Below the pieces are notes generated by a model. That model did not search any database and was not told the DNA's origin. It saw only the letters and a program-made list of their open reading frames with translations. Position numbers and translations under genes: made by a program. This document shows positions 16,188 through 25,420 of a stretch of DNA of 62,203 nucleotides, piece after piece; within the stretch, counting starts at the first letter, position 1; the number at the start of each line of letters is the position of its first letter. The DNA is from Erysipelotrichales bacterium (GTDB lineage Bacteria; Bacillota_I; Bacilli_A; Erysipelotrichales; Erysipelotrichaceae): contig CAJTIT010000016.1 in the NCBI GenBank assembly GCA_910576345.1, positions 1 to 62,203 on the forward strand. Reading direction: 5' to 3'.

Positions 16188-16391
16188 ATGATAGAAATGA
16201 CCAGGAACAAGTTCATGAAACAAAATTACAAGTTTGTCGATTATGAAGTTATGGTGCGATTGGTGGGAAAACGTTTAGCTGAAGAAAAAATTGAAAAAGG
16301 TATGACAATCAATATGTTGTCTATCACATCCGGAGTGAATCGAAATATCATTCTACATTATAAAACCTGTAGAAAAAGACTGCGGCGGTAA
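16188..16391 (+). pseudogene. XRE-type regulator remnant, 67 residues
   Basis: The sequence FVDYEVMVRLVGKRLAEEKIEKGMTINMLSITSGVNRNIILHYKTC is the first half of a Cro/CI helix-turn-helix. It stops after the recognition-helix region, and the C-terminal helices of the fold are missing. The last codons run into a hairpin that looks like the terminator of the opposite-strand gene, so the 3' end was probably lost. GACGAAAGGATG precedes the start region. Could instead be a very short functional binder. Confidence 0.5.
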
Positions 16392-16405
16392 AACCGTCAC
16401 AGTCT
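16371..16405 (-). terminator. Terminator of the Cys-rich gene (reverse strand)
   Basis: AGACTG-C-GGCGGT pairs with ACCGTC-A-CAGTCT (12 of 13 pairs) and, read on the reverse strand, is followed by TTTTT. Confidence 0.7.
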
Positions 16406-16456
16406 AATTAAAGGGGAGGAATATCATAACGAAGAACTCTTAAAGGGAGACATCAA

Positions 16457-16711
16457 TTACCAGCAGCGGTTGCAGCGGTGCAGATTGCGTAAATACAATG
16501 CCGCAGAGCGATCTTCACAAGCACGACGCGCCAAGATTCTGTTGTTTACGCGTACAGCCTGACGAAATGCAGCATCGCCACATTGATTGTTGCATCCACA
16601 GTTGTGATCACATCCGCAAGTATCGCGATCGCATCCACAGTTGTTGAAGAATTCACCTCCGTCATAGAAGCGGTTTCTTCCGCATTCGCAGCAGTTACAG
16701 TTGTTAAACAT
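16457..16711 (-). CDS. Cysteine-rich small protein, 84 residues (spore-coat-like?)
   Basis: The N-terminal half contains about 13 Cys in CxC and CGC motifs (CNCCECGRNR, CGCDRDTCGCDHNCGCN), then a Cys-poor Arg-rich stretch and a final CNRCW. The reverse-strand start at 16711 has AGAAAGGAG. Such small proteins with dense Cys and Asn/Gly resemble exosporium/coat or metal-binding peptides of Firmicutes, but I recognise no specific family. A dedicated terminator indicates independent expression. With a CotJC-like protein 3 kb away, a sporulation role is possible, by inference only. Confidence 0.75.
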   Translation of the reverse strand: MFNNCNCCECGRNRFYDGGEFFNNCGCDRDTCGCDHNCGCNNQCGDAAFRQAVRVNNRILARRACEDRSAALYLRNLHRCNRCW

Positions 16712-16845
16712 ACTACATTCTCCTTTCTTATCGGCTTTTCATCAGCCTCACTTTATGTTATGAAGATGAAGGATCATGATATAGGGGAAAAGCCTGTTAT
16801 TACTATCTGAAGAATAGGCGAATGGTAAAGATAGAAGAATGAAAA

Positions 16846-16879
16846 GAAAAAAGGCAAAATGCCTACAAGACATTTGCCT
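16846..16879 (-). terminator. Terminator of the hydrolase gene (reverse strand)
   Basis: On the reverse strand AGGCAAATG pairs with CATTTTGCCT (one bulge), followed by six T. Confidence 0.75.
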
Positions 16880-16887
16880 GTTTTCAA

Positions 16888-17859
16888 TTATTTCATGTAT
16901 GTATCTATAAACGCAAAAATATGTTCATAATACATATTGGGATCCACATCACTGCTGGCGCCATGTCCTGCCCCTTCAATCAGAAGAAGCTCTTTTTCAC
17001 CGGTATATGCTTCATATAATTCCACACCCATTTCGGTTGGAACATAATCATCCGCATCGCCATGAATGAACAGAATCGGCAGTGTTGCTTTCTCTAATTG
17101 CTTTAATGCATCGGCACTTGAAAAAGAATAACCGGCACGAATAGAAGAAATCATATCGGCTATTGGAAGAAATGGAAATGAAGGCAAATGGAACCGCTCT
17201 TTCAGCTGTGCTTTGAACATGCCATATGCACTTGTATAACCACAATCTTCAATGAGTAATTTTACATTATCCGGCAACGCTTCACCAACGCTCATCATCA
17301 AAGTAGCCGCACCCATCGATTCTCCATATAAGACAATTTCGGCTTGCTCATCTTGTGCCAATATCTTGTCAATCCATATTTTGACATCATCTTTTTCTAG
17401 CCAACCCATGCCCAAATAGTTTCCTTCGCTATTTCCTCGACCTCTTTGATCAGGTGCCAATATATGAAACTCTTTTTCCGCAAAACGATAAGCTGCCGGC
17501 ATGATATCACGATGATCGACCGTATAACCATGTAGAGCCAAAACATAACGATGTGTAGATTTAGGGTTTTTATAAAACTGTGCAGATAATTTAAGATCAT
17601 CATTACTTGTGATTGTCCATTCTTCCACTTCGATATTTTTGACCCAATTATCGTATGCGACTTGTGCATCGCTATCCTGTATTCCGGTATAAACATCTGA
17701 ACCCATTGAACCAATATGACCCTGCTCATCCACATACAATGCATATGTAACCAGATAATTACCCGCACATAAGATGATGATCAGCGACAAGGCAATAATG
17801 GTCCCAATTACACCATACCAAAACTTTTTATTCTTCCAAAACATTTTATCTTTCCACAT
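16888..17859 (-). CDS. Membrane-anchored alpha/beta hydrolase (BAAT/dienelactone-like)
   Basis: The protein has 323 residues from ATG 17859, chosen because AGAAAGAAGG lies upstream; a longer frame to 18021 would overlap the divergent gene's promoter. An N-terminal anchor (FWYGVIGTIIALSLIIILCAGNYLV) is followed by an alpha/beta hydrolase core with LALHGYTVDHRD. The nucleophile elbow is YGESMGAATL, the acid lies in FIHGDADDYVPTEM and the His in GAGHGASS, so the Ser-Asp-His triad is complete. Family members are esterases/peptidases of broad specificity acting outside the membrane. Substrate unknown. Terminator follows. Confidence 0.85.
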   Translation of the reverse strand: MWKDKMFWKNKKFWYGVIGTIIALSLIIILCAGNYLVTYALYVDEQGHIGSMGSDVYTGIQDSDAQVAYDNWVKNIEVEEWTITSNDDLKLSAQFYKNPKSTHRYVLALHGYTVDHRDIMPAAYRFAEKEFHILAPDQRGRGNSEGNYLGMGWLEKDDVKIWIDKILAQDEQAEIVLYGESMGAATLMMSVGEALPDNVKLLIEDCGYTSAYGMFKAQLKERFHLPSFPFLPIADMISSIRAGYSFSSADALKQLEKATLPILFIHGDADDYVPTEMGVELYEAYTGEKELLLIEGAGHGASSDVDPNMYYEHIFAFIDTYMK

Positions 17860-18054
17860 GAAAGTACAAACCTTCTTTCTTACAATGGGGATATTATAAG
17901 AGATAATGTTTTGAATGTCAAATTGTTTTTGTGAAAATACAAAAATGAGCATATAACAAATTTTCGTAAATACATTTGCCACATTAACAAAAACAATGAA
18001 TAGAATTATTACAACATCCATGCTATACTATAGAAAAAAAGGATGATGCCATAA

Positions 18055-18657
18055 ATGAAACAAAAAGTGGTACCAGCCGCAGAAGAATGGATATATGTAT
18101 TCATTGAACTTCCCATGATGATTGTCTATTGTATATTTTTCTTTATTTGTTGTTTCTGCATGAAAAACGATGAATACATACCGGTGAGTATAGTTTTCAT
18201 TTTCATCGGTCTATGGAATGTCACAAGAGGACTCGTACGGATCATGCAAGCACAAAAACAGCGAAAACAATGCTTAGAAACTTGTACAAGCAAGTGTGGA
18301 ACGATTGCTGGATGTGAAATGAAAACCGTAACTTCTCATTTTTCAAATAGGCATATAACATCACAGCCTGCATATGTATTGAAAATAAAGATCATCGATA
18401 CATTTAGCGGTAAAGAACAAATCGTGGACAGTGTTCCCTATTTTTGCCCTGTGTATGCATTGATTGCATCACCATACGTTCATGTTTATATGGAACAAAT
18501 ACAGTGTAAACAACAATTAGATGAACCGGATGTCGTGCATGTGAGTGAAAATGAAGAACATACGTTTAAAAAAAGAAAACGTTCCATCCTCATTGCGTAT
18601 GCAATCAAATGTATCGGTTTCTTTATCCTTGTATGTTATGCCGCATTTAATTTATGA
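18055..18657 (+). CDS. DUF3592-like membrane protein, 200 residues
   Basis: Two N-terminal transmembrane helices (LPMMIVYCIFFFICCFCM, IPVSIVFIFIGLWNVTRGLV) precede a beta-rich domain of about 90 residues containing GTIAGCEMKTVTSHFSNRH. One C-terminal helix (SILIAYAIKCIGFFILVCYAAF) closes the protein. The layout resembles DUF3592-type proteins, without established function. AAAAAAGGATG precedes the ATG at 18055. It is divergent from the hydrolase. Confidence 0.7.
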   Translation: MKQKVVPAAEEWIYVFIELPMMIVYCIFFFICCFCMKNDEYIPVSIVFIFIGLWNVTRGLVRIMQAQKQRKQCLETCTSKCGTIAGCEMKTVTSHFSNRHITSQPAYVLKIKIIDTFSGKEQIVDSVPYFCPVYALIASPYVHVYMEQIQCKQQLDEPDVVHVSENEEHTFKKRKRSILIAYAIKCIGFFILVCYAAFNL

Positions 18658-18695
18658 TCCTATCTATATAGGATAAGTAAATCAGATAAAAGAAA

Positions 18696-18756
18696 AAACC
18701 TCTTTCAATACGATATGGTTGGCTTATCAGCGAACCTAAAGTAAAGAAAGAGGTTT
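18696..18756. repeat. 11-bp perfect inverted repeat, possible structured RNA or terminator
   Basis: AAACCTCTTTC (18696-18706) and GAAAGAGGTTT (18746-18756) enclose 39 bases that contain a smaller GGTT...AACC pairing. A second set of pairings (GATTCAC...GTGAATC, GGATG...CATCC) lies at about 18776-18832. The 163-base gap holds no gene. Confidence 0.5.
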
Positions 18757-18820
18757 ATCTTATGAAAGACATCAGTGATTCACGCACATAAAAGTGATGG
18801 ATGTAAAACATCCTATGTAT

Positions 18821-19225
18821 TTAATGTGAATCGTATTGCCCTTTCGTGGCTGCACGTTGTTCAAACTTTGCTTTTGACACTAAAAAGCGTTCATGGACAG
18901 CCTCGCCGATCACATCACATGCATCCTTAGCGATGATTTCAAAAGTGATTTTTTTACGATCCACCGCAGTAACACAAGCTTCTATAAACACCTGCATGCC
19001 ACTAGGCGTAGCGGCGTCATGAGAGGTATGCATCATCACACCGACACTTGTCTCTCCGTCTTCCAGAAAATCACGCAAAGCCTGCGCTGCCGCATGTTCC
19101 ATCCATGCAATCATCACAGGGGTAGCCAACACAGCCACATCTCCTGAACCTACATGAATTGCCAAATCATCTTTGCTCACACAATGCTCTTCTTTATACA
19201 CACACGGAAATTTAATTTCTTTCAT
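18821..19225 (-). CDS. FlK-like thioesterase (hot-dog fold)
   Basis: The protein has 134 residues from ATG 19225, chosen for AAAGGAG 7 bases upstream; a longer frame reaches 19312. The hot-dog thioesterase pattern of the fluoroacetyl-CoA thioesterase group is seen in LATPVMIAWMEHAAAQALRD (Thr and Glu), then VGVMMHTSHDAATPSG (His), then VFIEACVTAVDRKKITFEI. These carry the Thr-Glu-His catalytic residues known for FlK. It would hydrolyse a small acyl-CoA; natural substrate unknown. It is divergent from the CotJC-like gene. Confidence 0.85.
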   Translation of the reverse strand: MKEIKFPCVYKEEHCVSKDDLAIHVGSGDVAVLATPVMIAWMEHAAAQALRDFLEDGETSVGVMMHTSHDAATPSGMQVFIEACVTAVDRKKITFEIIAKDACDVIGEAVHERFLVSKAKFEQRAATKGQYDSH

Positions 19226-19374
19226 AAGTTTCTCCTTTGCTCTTTTAACAACCTGTATTGTAACGGATGTAATATAAATATGCAAGCCCTCATCTTCATG
19301 AAACTCGAACAATCACATTGTCGGTATAATAAGTGCATACTTAGCCATAATAAGTCTTATAAGGAAGTGATACG

Positions 19375-20049
19375 ATGATCGAAATGAAAAAAGAACTGCT
19401 AATGGATGTGCACGTCGACCGTCCCGATTTTCAAAACTATCTACTGATTGACAGAGAGTTTCAAGGAACGAAACTAGGACTTGCCAGCGCCATGAGCTAC
19501 ATAAGAGACAGTTTTATGATCAATAATGATGATTTTCGTTTTTTCTACTATCAAATGGGCATTAATTGTATCAATCATATGGAACTGATCGCCAAATTGC
19601 TTCATCTTCTTCATGGCAGCGACGATCGTTATTATGATGAAGACAACGATGATACGCCGACACATGAGCTGATCGAACCACTCATGGAAAAACAATCCAT
19701 ACAACCAATCGCACAGGAACATGTGAACAATGATATTACCGCTGCGACGATATATCATTTGGAAGACGAAGAACGCCAAATCAAGTTGTATCAAGAAATG
19801 GATGCAAAGATACAGGATCTTAAAGCACATGACGTATTTGCGTTCATCATCAAAGAAAAAAAAGAGCATGTTCGGATTTTGAAAGGTATTTTGCATACAT
19901 TGAAGGAACCAAATGAAGTAAAAGATTTTGGACTTTCACCAGATTCTCATAATGCGTTTTCGCCCAATGCAGGGAATTACTTTGATAAGCCAAATCCGGA
20001 ATTTATCAATCCCTCACAGCTAAAAACGCTTCATGACGATCACTCATAA
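19375..20049 (+). CDS. Manganese-catalase/CotJC-like ferritin-fold protein
   Basis: The 224-residue protein has a four-helix ferritin-like core. DREFQGTKLGLASAMSYI supplies the first Glu ligand, CINHMELIAKLLHLL a Glu plus His, HLEDEERQIKLYQEM a Glu and EKKEHVRILKGIL a final Glu plus His. This is the di-manganese ligand set of Mn catalases and the spore-coat protein CotJC. Such proteins decompose hydrogen peroxide or form part of the spore coat. ATAAGGAAGTGAT precedes the start. The C-terminal Asn/Pro-rich tail resembles other catalase-like coat proteins. CotJA/CotJB are not adjacent. Confidence 0.8.
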   Translation: MIEMKKELLMDVHVDRPDFQNYLLIDREFQGTKLGLASAMSYIRDSFMINNDDFRFFYYQMGINCINHMELIAKLLHLLHGSDDRYYDEDNDDTPTHELIEPLMEKQSIQPIAQEHVNNDITAATIYHLEDEERQIKLYQEMDAKIQDLKAHDVFAFIIKEKKEHVRILKGILHTLKEPNEVKDFGLSPDSHNAFSPNAGNYFDKPNPEFINPSQLKTLHDDHS

Positions 20050-20128
20050 AAACGAATAAAAAAACGTATATATAAAACAATGGCTTTTCTCACTTGTTTT
20101 CGATATAATGTATCCATGAGGTGAGGAT

Positions 20129-21094
20129 ATGCGCAAGCCAAAAGACAAAAAACAAAAACTCATACAAAAGCGGAAACGACAGGGCATGCAGGATCTCCGC
20201 TTTTTGACGTTGGTATTGTTTCTTGGCTTGTTTTTTTATACAATTTTCAATTTCTTTATCGTTATGAAACTTACGGTGCCAGATGTAGATCTTATGCGCG
20301 AATATGTGTTGTCTGCGTGCTTATCATTGGTATCTTGGTGTATTGTGTTTCGTATGCTTTGGAGGTTTAATCGATTGGGGCGATATGTATATTGGTGCGT
20401 ATTGGGTTTACAGGGATATCTGTATCGTGATGCATGGCATTTATGGAATCTGGCAATGGAACCAAACGCAATGAAATTTTGTTTTTTGTCATTGTTTGCG
20501 CTAAAATGTCTGCTTTTGTTATATGGGGGATGGAAATTACTTGTATCTTCCACGATACGCAATATTTGGAATATCGATAATCTATTTGACGATGAGTTAC
20601 TGCGCTTGGAGATGAGTGACAAACCGGAAGTTTTGCCAAAACCGACACCGAAGTCGCAGGTGAGATCCAGACAGCGGTGGAAAAAAGCCGCCATTCGTTT
20701 GGGCGTTTGTTTATATGTGACGACTCTTGCGATTTTTGTTGTTTTGAGTGTGTTGACAGCGCAGCTTCCCCAGTGGAAGGACGGCCTTCGTTTGATTCAG
20801 TATCAGCTGTTTTCCGAGTGCTTGTTTTCTGCGCTTGTATGGGGAGTTCCTATGATTACGATGGTGTTAGGTAAAGAATGGAGCGCATATATGATACTGG
20901 TATCCTGGAGTGCGGAGGTACTAAAGCTGATCGTTTCTTTTCAGGATTTGGCGTTGTTAATGAAAACAAGCGAGGTTGTTTTTTTAATCAAATTGTTATA
21001 TGTGATGATGGAGATTTTGCGATTTGTATTGATCGCATTTGCTTGTCACAGTGTATTTCATCCTACACAGTTGTTTCAAAAATCAAACAAGTAA
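20129..21094 (+). CDS. Polytopic membrane protein, 321 residues (unknown)
   Basis: A Lys/Arg-rich cytoplasmic start (about 25 residues) is followed by around eight hydrophobic helices. Four lie before a charged loop (about residues 150-190, NLFDDELLRLEMSDKPEV) and four after it. GAGGTGAGGAT precedes the start at 20129. No family signature recognised. Neighbours do not suggest a role. Confidence 0.65.
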   Translation: MRKPKDKKQKLIQKRKRQGMQDLRFLTLVLFLGLFFYTIFNFFIVMKLTVPDVDLMREYVLSACLSLVSWCIVFRMLWRFNRLGRYVYWCVLGLQGYLYRDAWHLWNLAMEPNAMKFCFLSLFALKCLLLLYGGWKLLVSSTIRNIWNIDNLFDDELLRLEMSDKPEVLPKPTPKSQVRSRQRWKKAAIRLGVCLYVTTLAIFVVLSVLTAQLPQWKDGLRLIQYQLFSECLFSALVWGVPMITMVLGKEWSAYMILVSWSAEVLKLIVSFQDLALLMKTSEVVFLIKLLYVMMEILRFVLIAFACHSVFHPTQLFQKSNK

Positions 21095-21254
21095 AAAAAT
21101 AAGTGTGATTGTTTTGATGCATGTGGTATGAAAGTTACGGCGCTATCTGTTTTTCATAGACAGATCCATTTTATTTCATATTTTTTTATTGTTTGGTTTT
21201 ACGGACATTTTGTTTGTCGTATGGTATACTGTTATCTGAAAAGAGGGCGAAACA

Positions 21255-21914
21255 ATGAATGTGAATAAAAGAATCGATCATACGCTTTTGAAAGCTGATG
21301 CGAAGAAAGAAAATATCGTTCAATTATGCGAAGAGGCCAAGAAGTATGGTTTTGCGAGTGTGTGCGTGAATAGCGGTTGGGTTAAACAATGCGTGGAATC
21401 ATTAAAAGATAGTGATATATCCGTATGTACTGTGGTTGGTTTTCCTCTTGGCGCAATGCGTTCAAAGGCGAAAGCGTTTGAGGCAAAAGACGCAGTAGAA
21501 AATGGTGCGGATGAAATCGATATGGTTATCAATATAGGCGCTTTAAAAGACGGTAATTTGGATTTGGTGAAACAGGATATTGACATGGTCGTTCAGGCAG
21601 TGGAAGGACGCATCGTAAAAGTGATTTTGGAGACATGTTTGTTGAGCAAAGATGAAATTGTCAGCGGATGTGAGATCTGTATGTCAGCGCATGTGGATTA
21701 TGTGAAGACGTCTACAGGTTTTTCTCATGGAGGAGCGAGTGTGGATGATGTGAAATTGATGAAAGAAACCGTGGGCGATCGATGCAAGATAAAAGCATCC
21801 GGTGGTATCAAAACTTATCAAGAGATGATGGAGATGATAGAAGCAGGGGCGGATCGTATTGGCACCAGTAAGGGCGTGCAGATCGTATGTGAGAAATCGA
21901 TGCATCGTGATTAG
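21255..21914 (+). CDS. deoC: Deoxyribose-phosphate aldolase
   Basis: The 219-residue DeoC is full length. N-terminal IDHTLLKADA, CTVVGFPLGAM, the EIDMVINIGALKDG segment, the Schiff-base Lys in VDYVKTSTGFSHGGA and the phosphate-binding KASGGIKTYQEMMEM motif are all present. It converts 2-deoxyribose-5-phosphate to glyceraldehyde-3-phosphate and acetaldehyde in deoxynucleoside catabolism. No other deo gene is adjacent; a TATACT-like -10 lies about 30 bases upstream. Confidence 0.96.
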   Translation: MNVNKRIDHTLLKADAKKENIVQLCEEAKKYGFASVCVNSGWVKQCVESLKDSDISVCTVVGFPLGAMRSKAKAFEAKDAVENGADEIDMVINIGALKDGNLDLVKQDIDMVVQAVEGRIVKVILETCLLSKDEIVSGCEICMSAHVDYVKTSTGFSHGGASVDDVKLMKETVGDRCKIKASGGIKTYQEMMEMIEAGADRIGTSKGVQIVCEKSMHRD

Positions 21915-21928
21915 GATAGTGTCGGGGA

Positions 21929-23341
21929 TTGGAATGGGGCGTGATGGATGTGAAACAGAGTGCATATCATGAAGGCGGTATTGTCTCTTCGCTGTTTCGG
22001 CTGGCATTACCGCTGTTTTTCTTAAATTTCATTAATTCCTTATATAATTTGGTAGATACGTTTTGGGTTGGACAGCTAGGCGAATTGCAGGTGGGAGCCG
22101 TATCGTTGGTTGGTCCGATTTTTTGGTGCGCACAATCGCTTGCGAGCGGTTTGTCAGCGGCGGCACTTGCCTTGATTGGTACCAGACTTGGTGAACATAA
22201 ATATAAAGAAGCAAGTCGTTTTGCGACAGCCTTGTTATGGGTATCGCTCATAATAGGAATCGTGTTGAGCGTGTGTACAATTTTTGGCACAAAACTTATT
22301 TTGCATATGATTGAAACACCACCGGAATTGTTTGGGGACAGTACATTGTATTTATATGGAATTTCATTTGATTATGTCGCTTTGTTGATACTGAATGTAT
22401 ATATGTCCATTTGTCAAAGCGAAGGCAACAGCCACCTTGGTGTAAAAGTGAATGTACTGGCTTCTGTTTTCAATGTGATTTTGGATCCGTTGTTCATTTT
22501 TGTGTTTCATTTGGATGTATTTGGCGCCGCACTTGCGACTTCTGTTTCCAAATGGCTGGTCATGCCTTTGATTGCATATCATTTAACACATTCAAAAGGA
22601 AATATACAAGTACAGTTTCGCGGCTTTCATTTTCATAAGCAGGATTTGAAATTGATTTTTCGTGTATGTATTCCGGCATCGGGAGGTCAGCTTTTGGAAA
22701 GCTTTGGCTTTGTGATCTTGAATCGTTATATCGTGTCTTATGGGGCAAGTGCAATGTCTGCTTATGGGGTGGGAAATAAGATTGTGAATTTATCGGGCAT
22801 TCCTTTGGTGTCTTTCAGCGCGGCATCTTCGACGATTGTGGCGCATAGTCTTGGCGCGCATCAACCTGAACGCTGTAAGGAGTGTTATCGCAAAACATGG
22901 TTCTTGGCACAGGCTTTTACCATCGGTTTAAGTATATTGACGTTTCTGCTTGCGAAACCGTTTATTTATTTGTTTGTGCCGGAAGCCACAGCACAACTGG
23001 TTTGTCAAGCACAGGAATTTATCTTTTTTGCGTTGGTTGGCGGTGTGTTTATGTGTTGGTATTCAATCATCTGCGGTTTGTTCAATGGTGCCGGATATAC
23101 AAAATACACGTTTATCTTAGGCATTTTGCGATTATGGATTTTCCGCCTACCGCTGATTTGGATATTTGAGCGCGTGACGTCGCTGGGAATTACCGGTATC
23201 TGGATTGCGATGATCGCTAGTAACTTAATGGAATGTCTTGTTGCACAATGGATGTATGCACAAGGCAGCTGGCTGAACAGTATGATTTTGAGTGAAGATA
23301 CTGTTGTCTCAGCTTTTGAAAAGAAAGAGGAAAGTATGTGA
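21929..23341 (+). CDS. MATE-family multidrug/Na+ efflux transporter
   Basis: The 470-residue protein has about 12 transmembrane helices in two MATE repeats. Family motifs include LFRLALPLFFLNFINSLYNLVDTFWVGQLG at the N-terminus (about residues 20-50), GNSHLGVKVNVLASVFNVILDP, and AYGVGNKIVNLSGIPLVSFSAA in the second half. It exports cationic compounds using a Na+ or H+ gradient. The start is uncertain: TTG 21929 or ATG 21944 are both possible with poor ribosome binding sites. It follows deoC by 14 bases and may share its transcript. Confidence 0.92.
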   Translation: MEWGVMDVKQSAYHEGGIVSSLFRLALPLFFLNFINSLYNLVDTFWVGQLGELQVGAVSLVGPIFWCAQSLASGLSAAALALIGTRLGEHKYKEASRFATALLWVSLIIGIVLSVCTIFGTKLILHMIETPPELFGDSTLYLYGISFDYVALLILNVYMSICQSEGNSHLGVKVNVLASVFNVILDPLFIFVFHLDVFGAALATSVSKWLVMPLIAYHLTHSKGNIQVQFRGFHFHKQDLKLIFRVCIPASGGQLLESFGFVILNRYIVSYGASAMSAYGVGNKIVNLSGIPLVSFSAASSTIVAHSLGAHQPERCKECYRKTWFLAQAFTIGLSILTFLLAKPFIYLFVPEATAQLVCQAQEFIFFALVGGVFMCWYSIICGLFNGAGYTKYTFILGILRLWIFRLPLIWIFERVTSLGITGIWIAMIASNLMECLVAQWMYAQGSWLNSMILSEDTVVSAFEKKEESM

Positions 23342-23400
23342 GTGCATGTGCGGCTGTGATAAAAATATGATATGATTATACACGAAAAGGAGCTGATCAT

Positions 23401-24630
23401 GTGAGAGATTCTATGATTGAACAAGCAATTGAAAAGGAGTATCAACGACAACTGGCGAATATCGAATTAATCGCATCGGAGAATTATGTATCCGGTGATG
23501 TGTTAAAGGCATGCGGCAGTATTTTGACCAACAAATACGCTGAGGGGTATCCGGGGCGTCGATACTATGGCGGATGTGTGCATGTGGATGAAGTGGAAGA
23601 AATCGCTGTTGCGCGTGCCAAAGAATTATTTGGATGTGAACATGCGAATGTGCAGCCGCATTCCGGATCACAGGCGAATATGGGCGTCTACATGGCGCTG
23701 TTAGAGCCGCAGGATACTGTTTTGGGTATGAATTTAACTTCCGGTGGTCATTTAACGCATGGACATCCATTGAATTTTAGCGGAACGATTTATCACTTTG
23801 TGGATTATGAAGTGCGAAGAGATGACGAGACGATTGATTATGAGGATGTGCGTAAAAAAGCGTTGGAGTGCAAACCGAAACTGATTGTGGTAGGGGCAAG
23901 CGCTTATCCACGCATCATTGATTTTGCGAGATTTCGAGAAATCGCGGATGAAGTGGGCGCATATCTAATGGCGGATATGGCGCATATTGCTGGTTTGGTT
24001 GCCGCCGGTCTTCACCCAAGTCCGGTACCCTATTGTGATTTTGTGACAACGACGACACATAAAACATTACGTGGTCCTAGGGGAGGCATGATTTTGTGTA
24101 AAGAAAAATATGCAAATCTGTTGGATAAAAAAATCTTTCCGGGTATCCAAGGTGGTCCGCTGATGCATGTGATTGCGGCAAAAGCGGTTTGTTTGTGTGA
24201 AGCACTGCGTCCGGAGTTTAAGGAATATCAGAAACAAGTGATTAAGAACAGTCAAGTCATGGCAGAAACGCTGAAAGCGGAATCTTTTCGTTTGGTAAGT
24301 GGTGGAACGGATAATCATTTGTGTCTTGTGGATGTTAAATCGTCACTCAATCTCTCTGGAAAACAAGCAGAAAAGCTATTGGATGAGGTAGGCATTACTT
24401 GTAATAAAAATACCATTCCATTTGATTTGGAAAAACCGTTTGTGACCAGTGGTATTCGTTTAGGAAGTGCAGCTATGACAACACGCGGTTTTAAGGAAGA
24501 TGAATTTAAACAAGTGGCGTTATGGATTAGTGAAGTTTTGAAACACCCTAACGATGAAGCATATCGCAAAAAAATTCAAGCAGAGGTTTGGAAACTGACT
24601 GCAGAGTATCCACTACCAAGTGATCACTGA
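23401..24630 (+). CDS. glyA: Serine hydroxymethyltransferase
   Basis: The 409-residue GlyA is full length, with GTG start at 23401 and AAAAGGAGCT upstream. Conserved features are [46 protein letters not shown], and the PLP-binding Lys in [14 protein letters not shown] (about residue 220). It interconverts serine and glycine, charging tetrahydrofolate with a one-carbon unit. A good terminator follows. Confidence 0.97.
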   Translation: MRDSMIEQAIEKEYQRQLANIELIASENYVSGDVLKACGSILTNKYAEGYPGRRYYGGCVHVDEVEEIAVARAKELFGCEHANVQPHSGSQANMGVYMALLEPQDTVLGMNLTSGGHLTHGHPLNFSGTIYHFVDYEVRRDDETIDYEDVRKKALECKPKLIVVGASAYPRIIDFARFREIADEVGAYLMADMAHIAGLVAAGLHPSPVPYCDFVTTTTHKTLRGPRGGMILCKEKYANLLDKKIFPGIQGGPLMHVIAAKAVCLCEALRPEFKEYQKQVIKNSQVMAETLKAESFRLVSGGTDNHLCLVDVKSSLNLSGKQAEKLLDEVGITCNKNTIPFDLEKPFVTSGIRLGSAAMTTRGFKEDEFKQVALWISEVLKHPNDEAYRKKIQAEVWKLTAEYPLPSDH

Positions 24631-24687
24631 TTTTATGTTTTCGATATATTTTGTTTGTCATTGTTAGTTTGATGAAGATGTAGAATT

Positions 24688-24716
24688 GCTTTCACTGTTT
24701 CAGTGAAGGCTTTTTT
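24688..24716 (+). terminator. Terminator of glyA
   Basis: GCTTTCACTG pairs with CAGTGAAGGC (10 bp, loop TTT to within a base), followed by six T. Confidence 0.85.
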
Positions 24717-25019
24717 GTATGATTATGGAAGTTATCCTTATACAGGAATCGTTAAAATTTTTTAATAAAGGACATAACAATGAATGTGTATGGTTGAATG
24801 CTCTGATTGAAAAAGTTAAAGATGCGAATGAAAGTGAATATGAAAGTGCATGTTGGGCGGAATTTAAAAATGCTTTGTATGCGGCAAAATTATTCACATA
24901 GTCTACATTAGTGAATTGGAGTAGATCCAATCAATGGAACGATGGTTTCAATCGTTTTGGTAAGTATCATGATGATTTACTTAACCAAAAAGATGGAAAA
25001 TGTATTCGGATCTTAATTA

Positions 25020-25370
25020 TGTTTTATTAGAATAAAAAACGTGTAGCACTTTGTAACATAAAAATGTCTGTAATTTTTTTACGTGCGATTATATCTTTCA
25101 ATACGATGGAATCATAAATACCATCAAGATAAAGTTGGAGATCTTTGCCTTTATCCAATTATAGTGTATAAGGGAATGAACTATTATGTATGTAATCTTG
25201 ATACAGACGTTCAATCGAAGTCTGATTTGGAAATGCGGATACATATTCTTTGAAGGACAGCGGCAACATTTTGATTTTTATATAGTGACCATATAAGAAT
25301 GTGGAAAGTTCGTCAGATTAAAGATCTGCGTTGGATCCTGTTATATGAATGTCACAGTTCTTTAACAGCG
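25020..25370 (-). pseudogene. Decayed AAA ATPase of the AAA_14/DUF4143 family
   Basis: One reverse-strand frame reads LLKNCDIHITGSNADL, stop, then SDELSTFLYGHYIKIKMLPL, SFKEYVSAF, ERLYQDYIHNSSFPYTL, stop, then YLDGIYDSIVLKDIIARKK and MLQSATRFLF. This is the centre of the widespread AAA_14/DUF4143 predicted ATPases (the GSN, SGRYI, PLSFKEY and VLKDI motifs). Two in-frame stops, absence of the Walker A half, and a frameshifted continuation leftward to about 24960 (DPNTFSIFLVK) show a dead remnant. The family's function is poorly known. It explains most of the otherwise empty 24.7-25.4 kb gap. Confidence 0.85.
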
Positions 25371-25420
25371 TATATAAAAAGAGTGAAAGATGATTGCTTT
25401 CACTCTAAAATCGATATCTT

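Noticed and set aside
24719-24901. 60-residue frame after glyA
   Set aside because: It begins two bases after the glyA terminator's T run, has no ribosome binding site and matches nothing.
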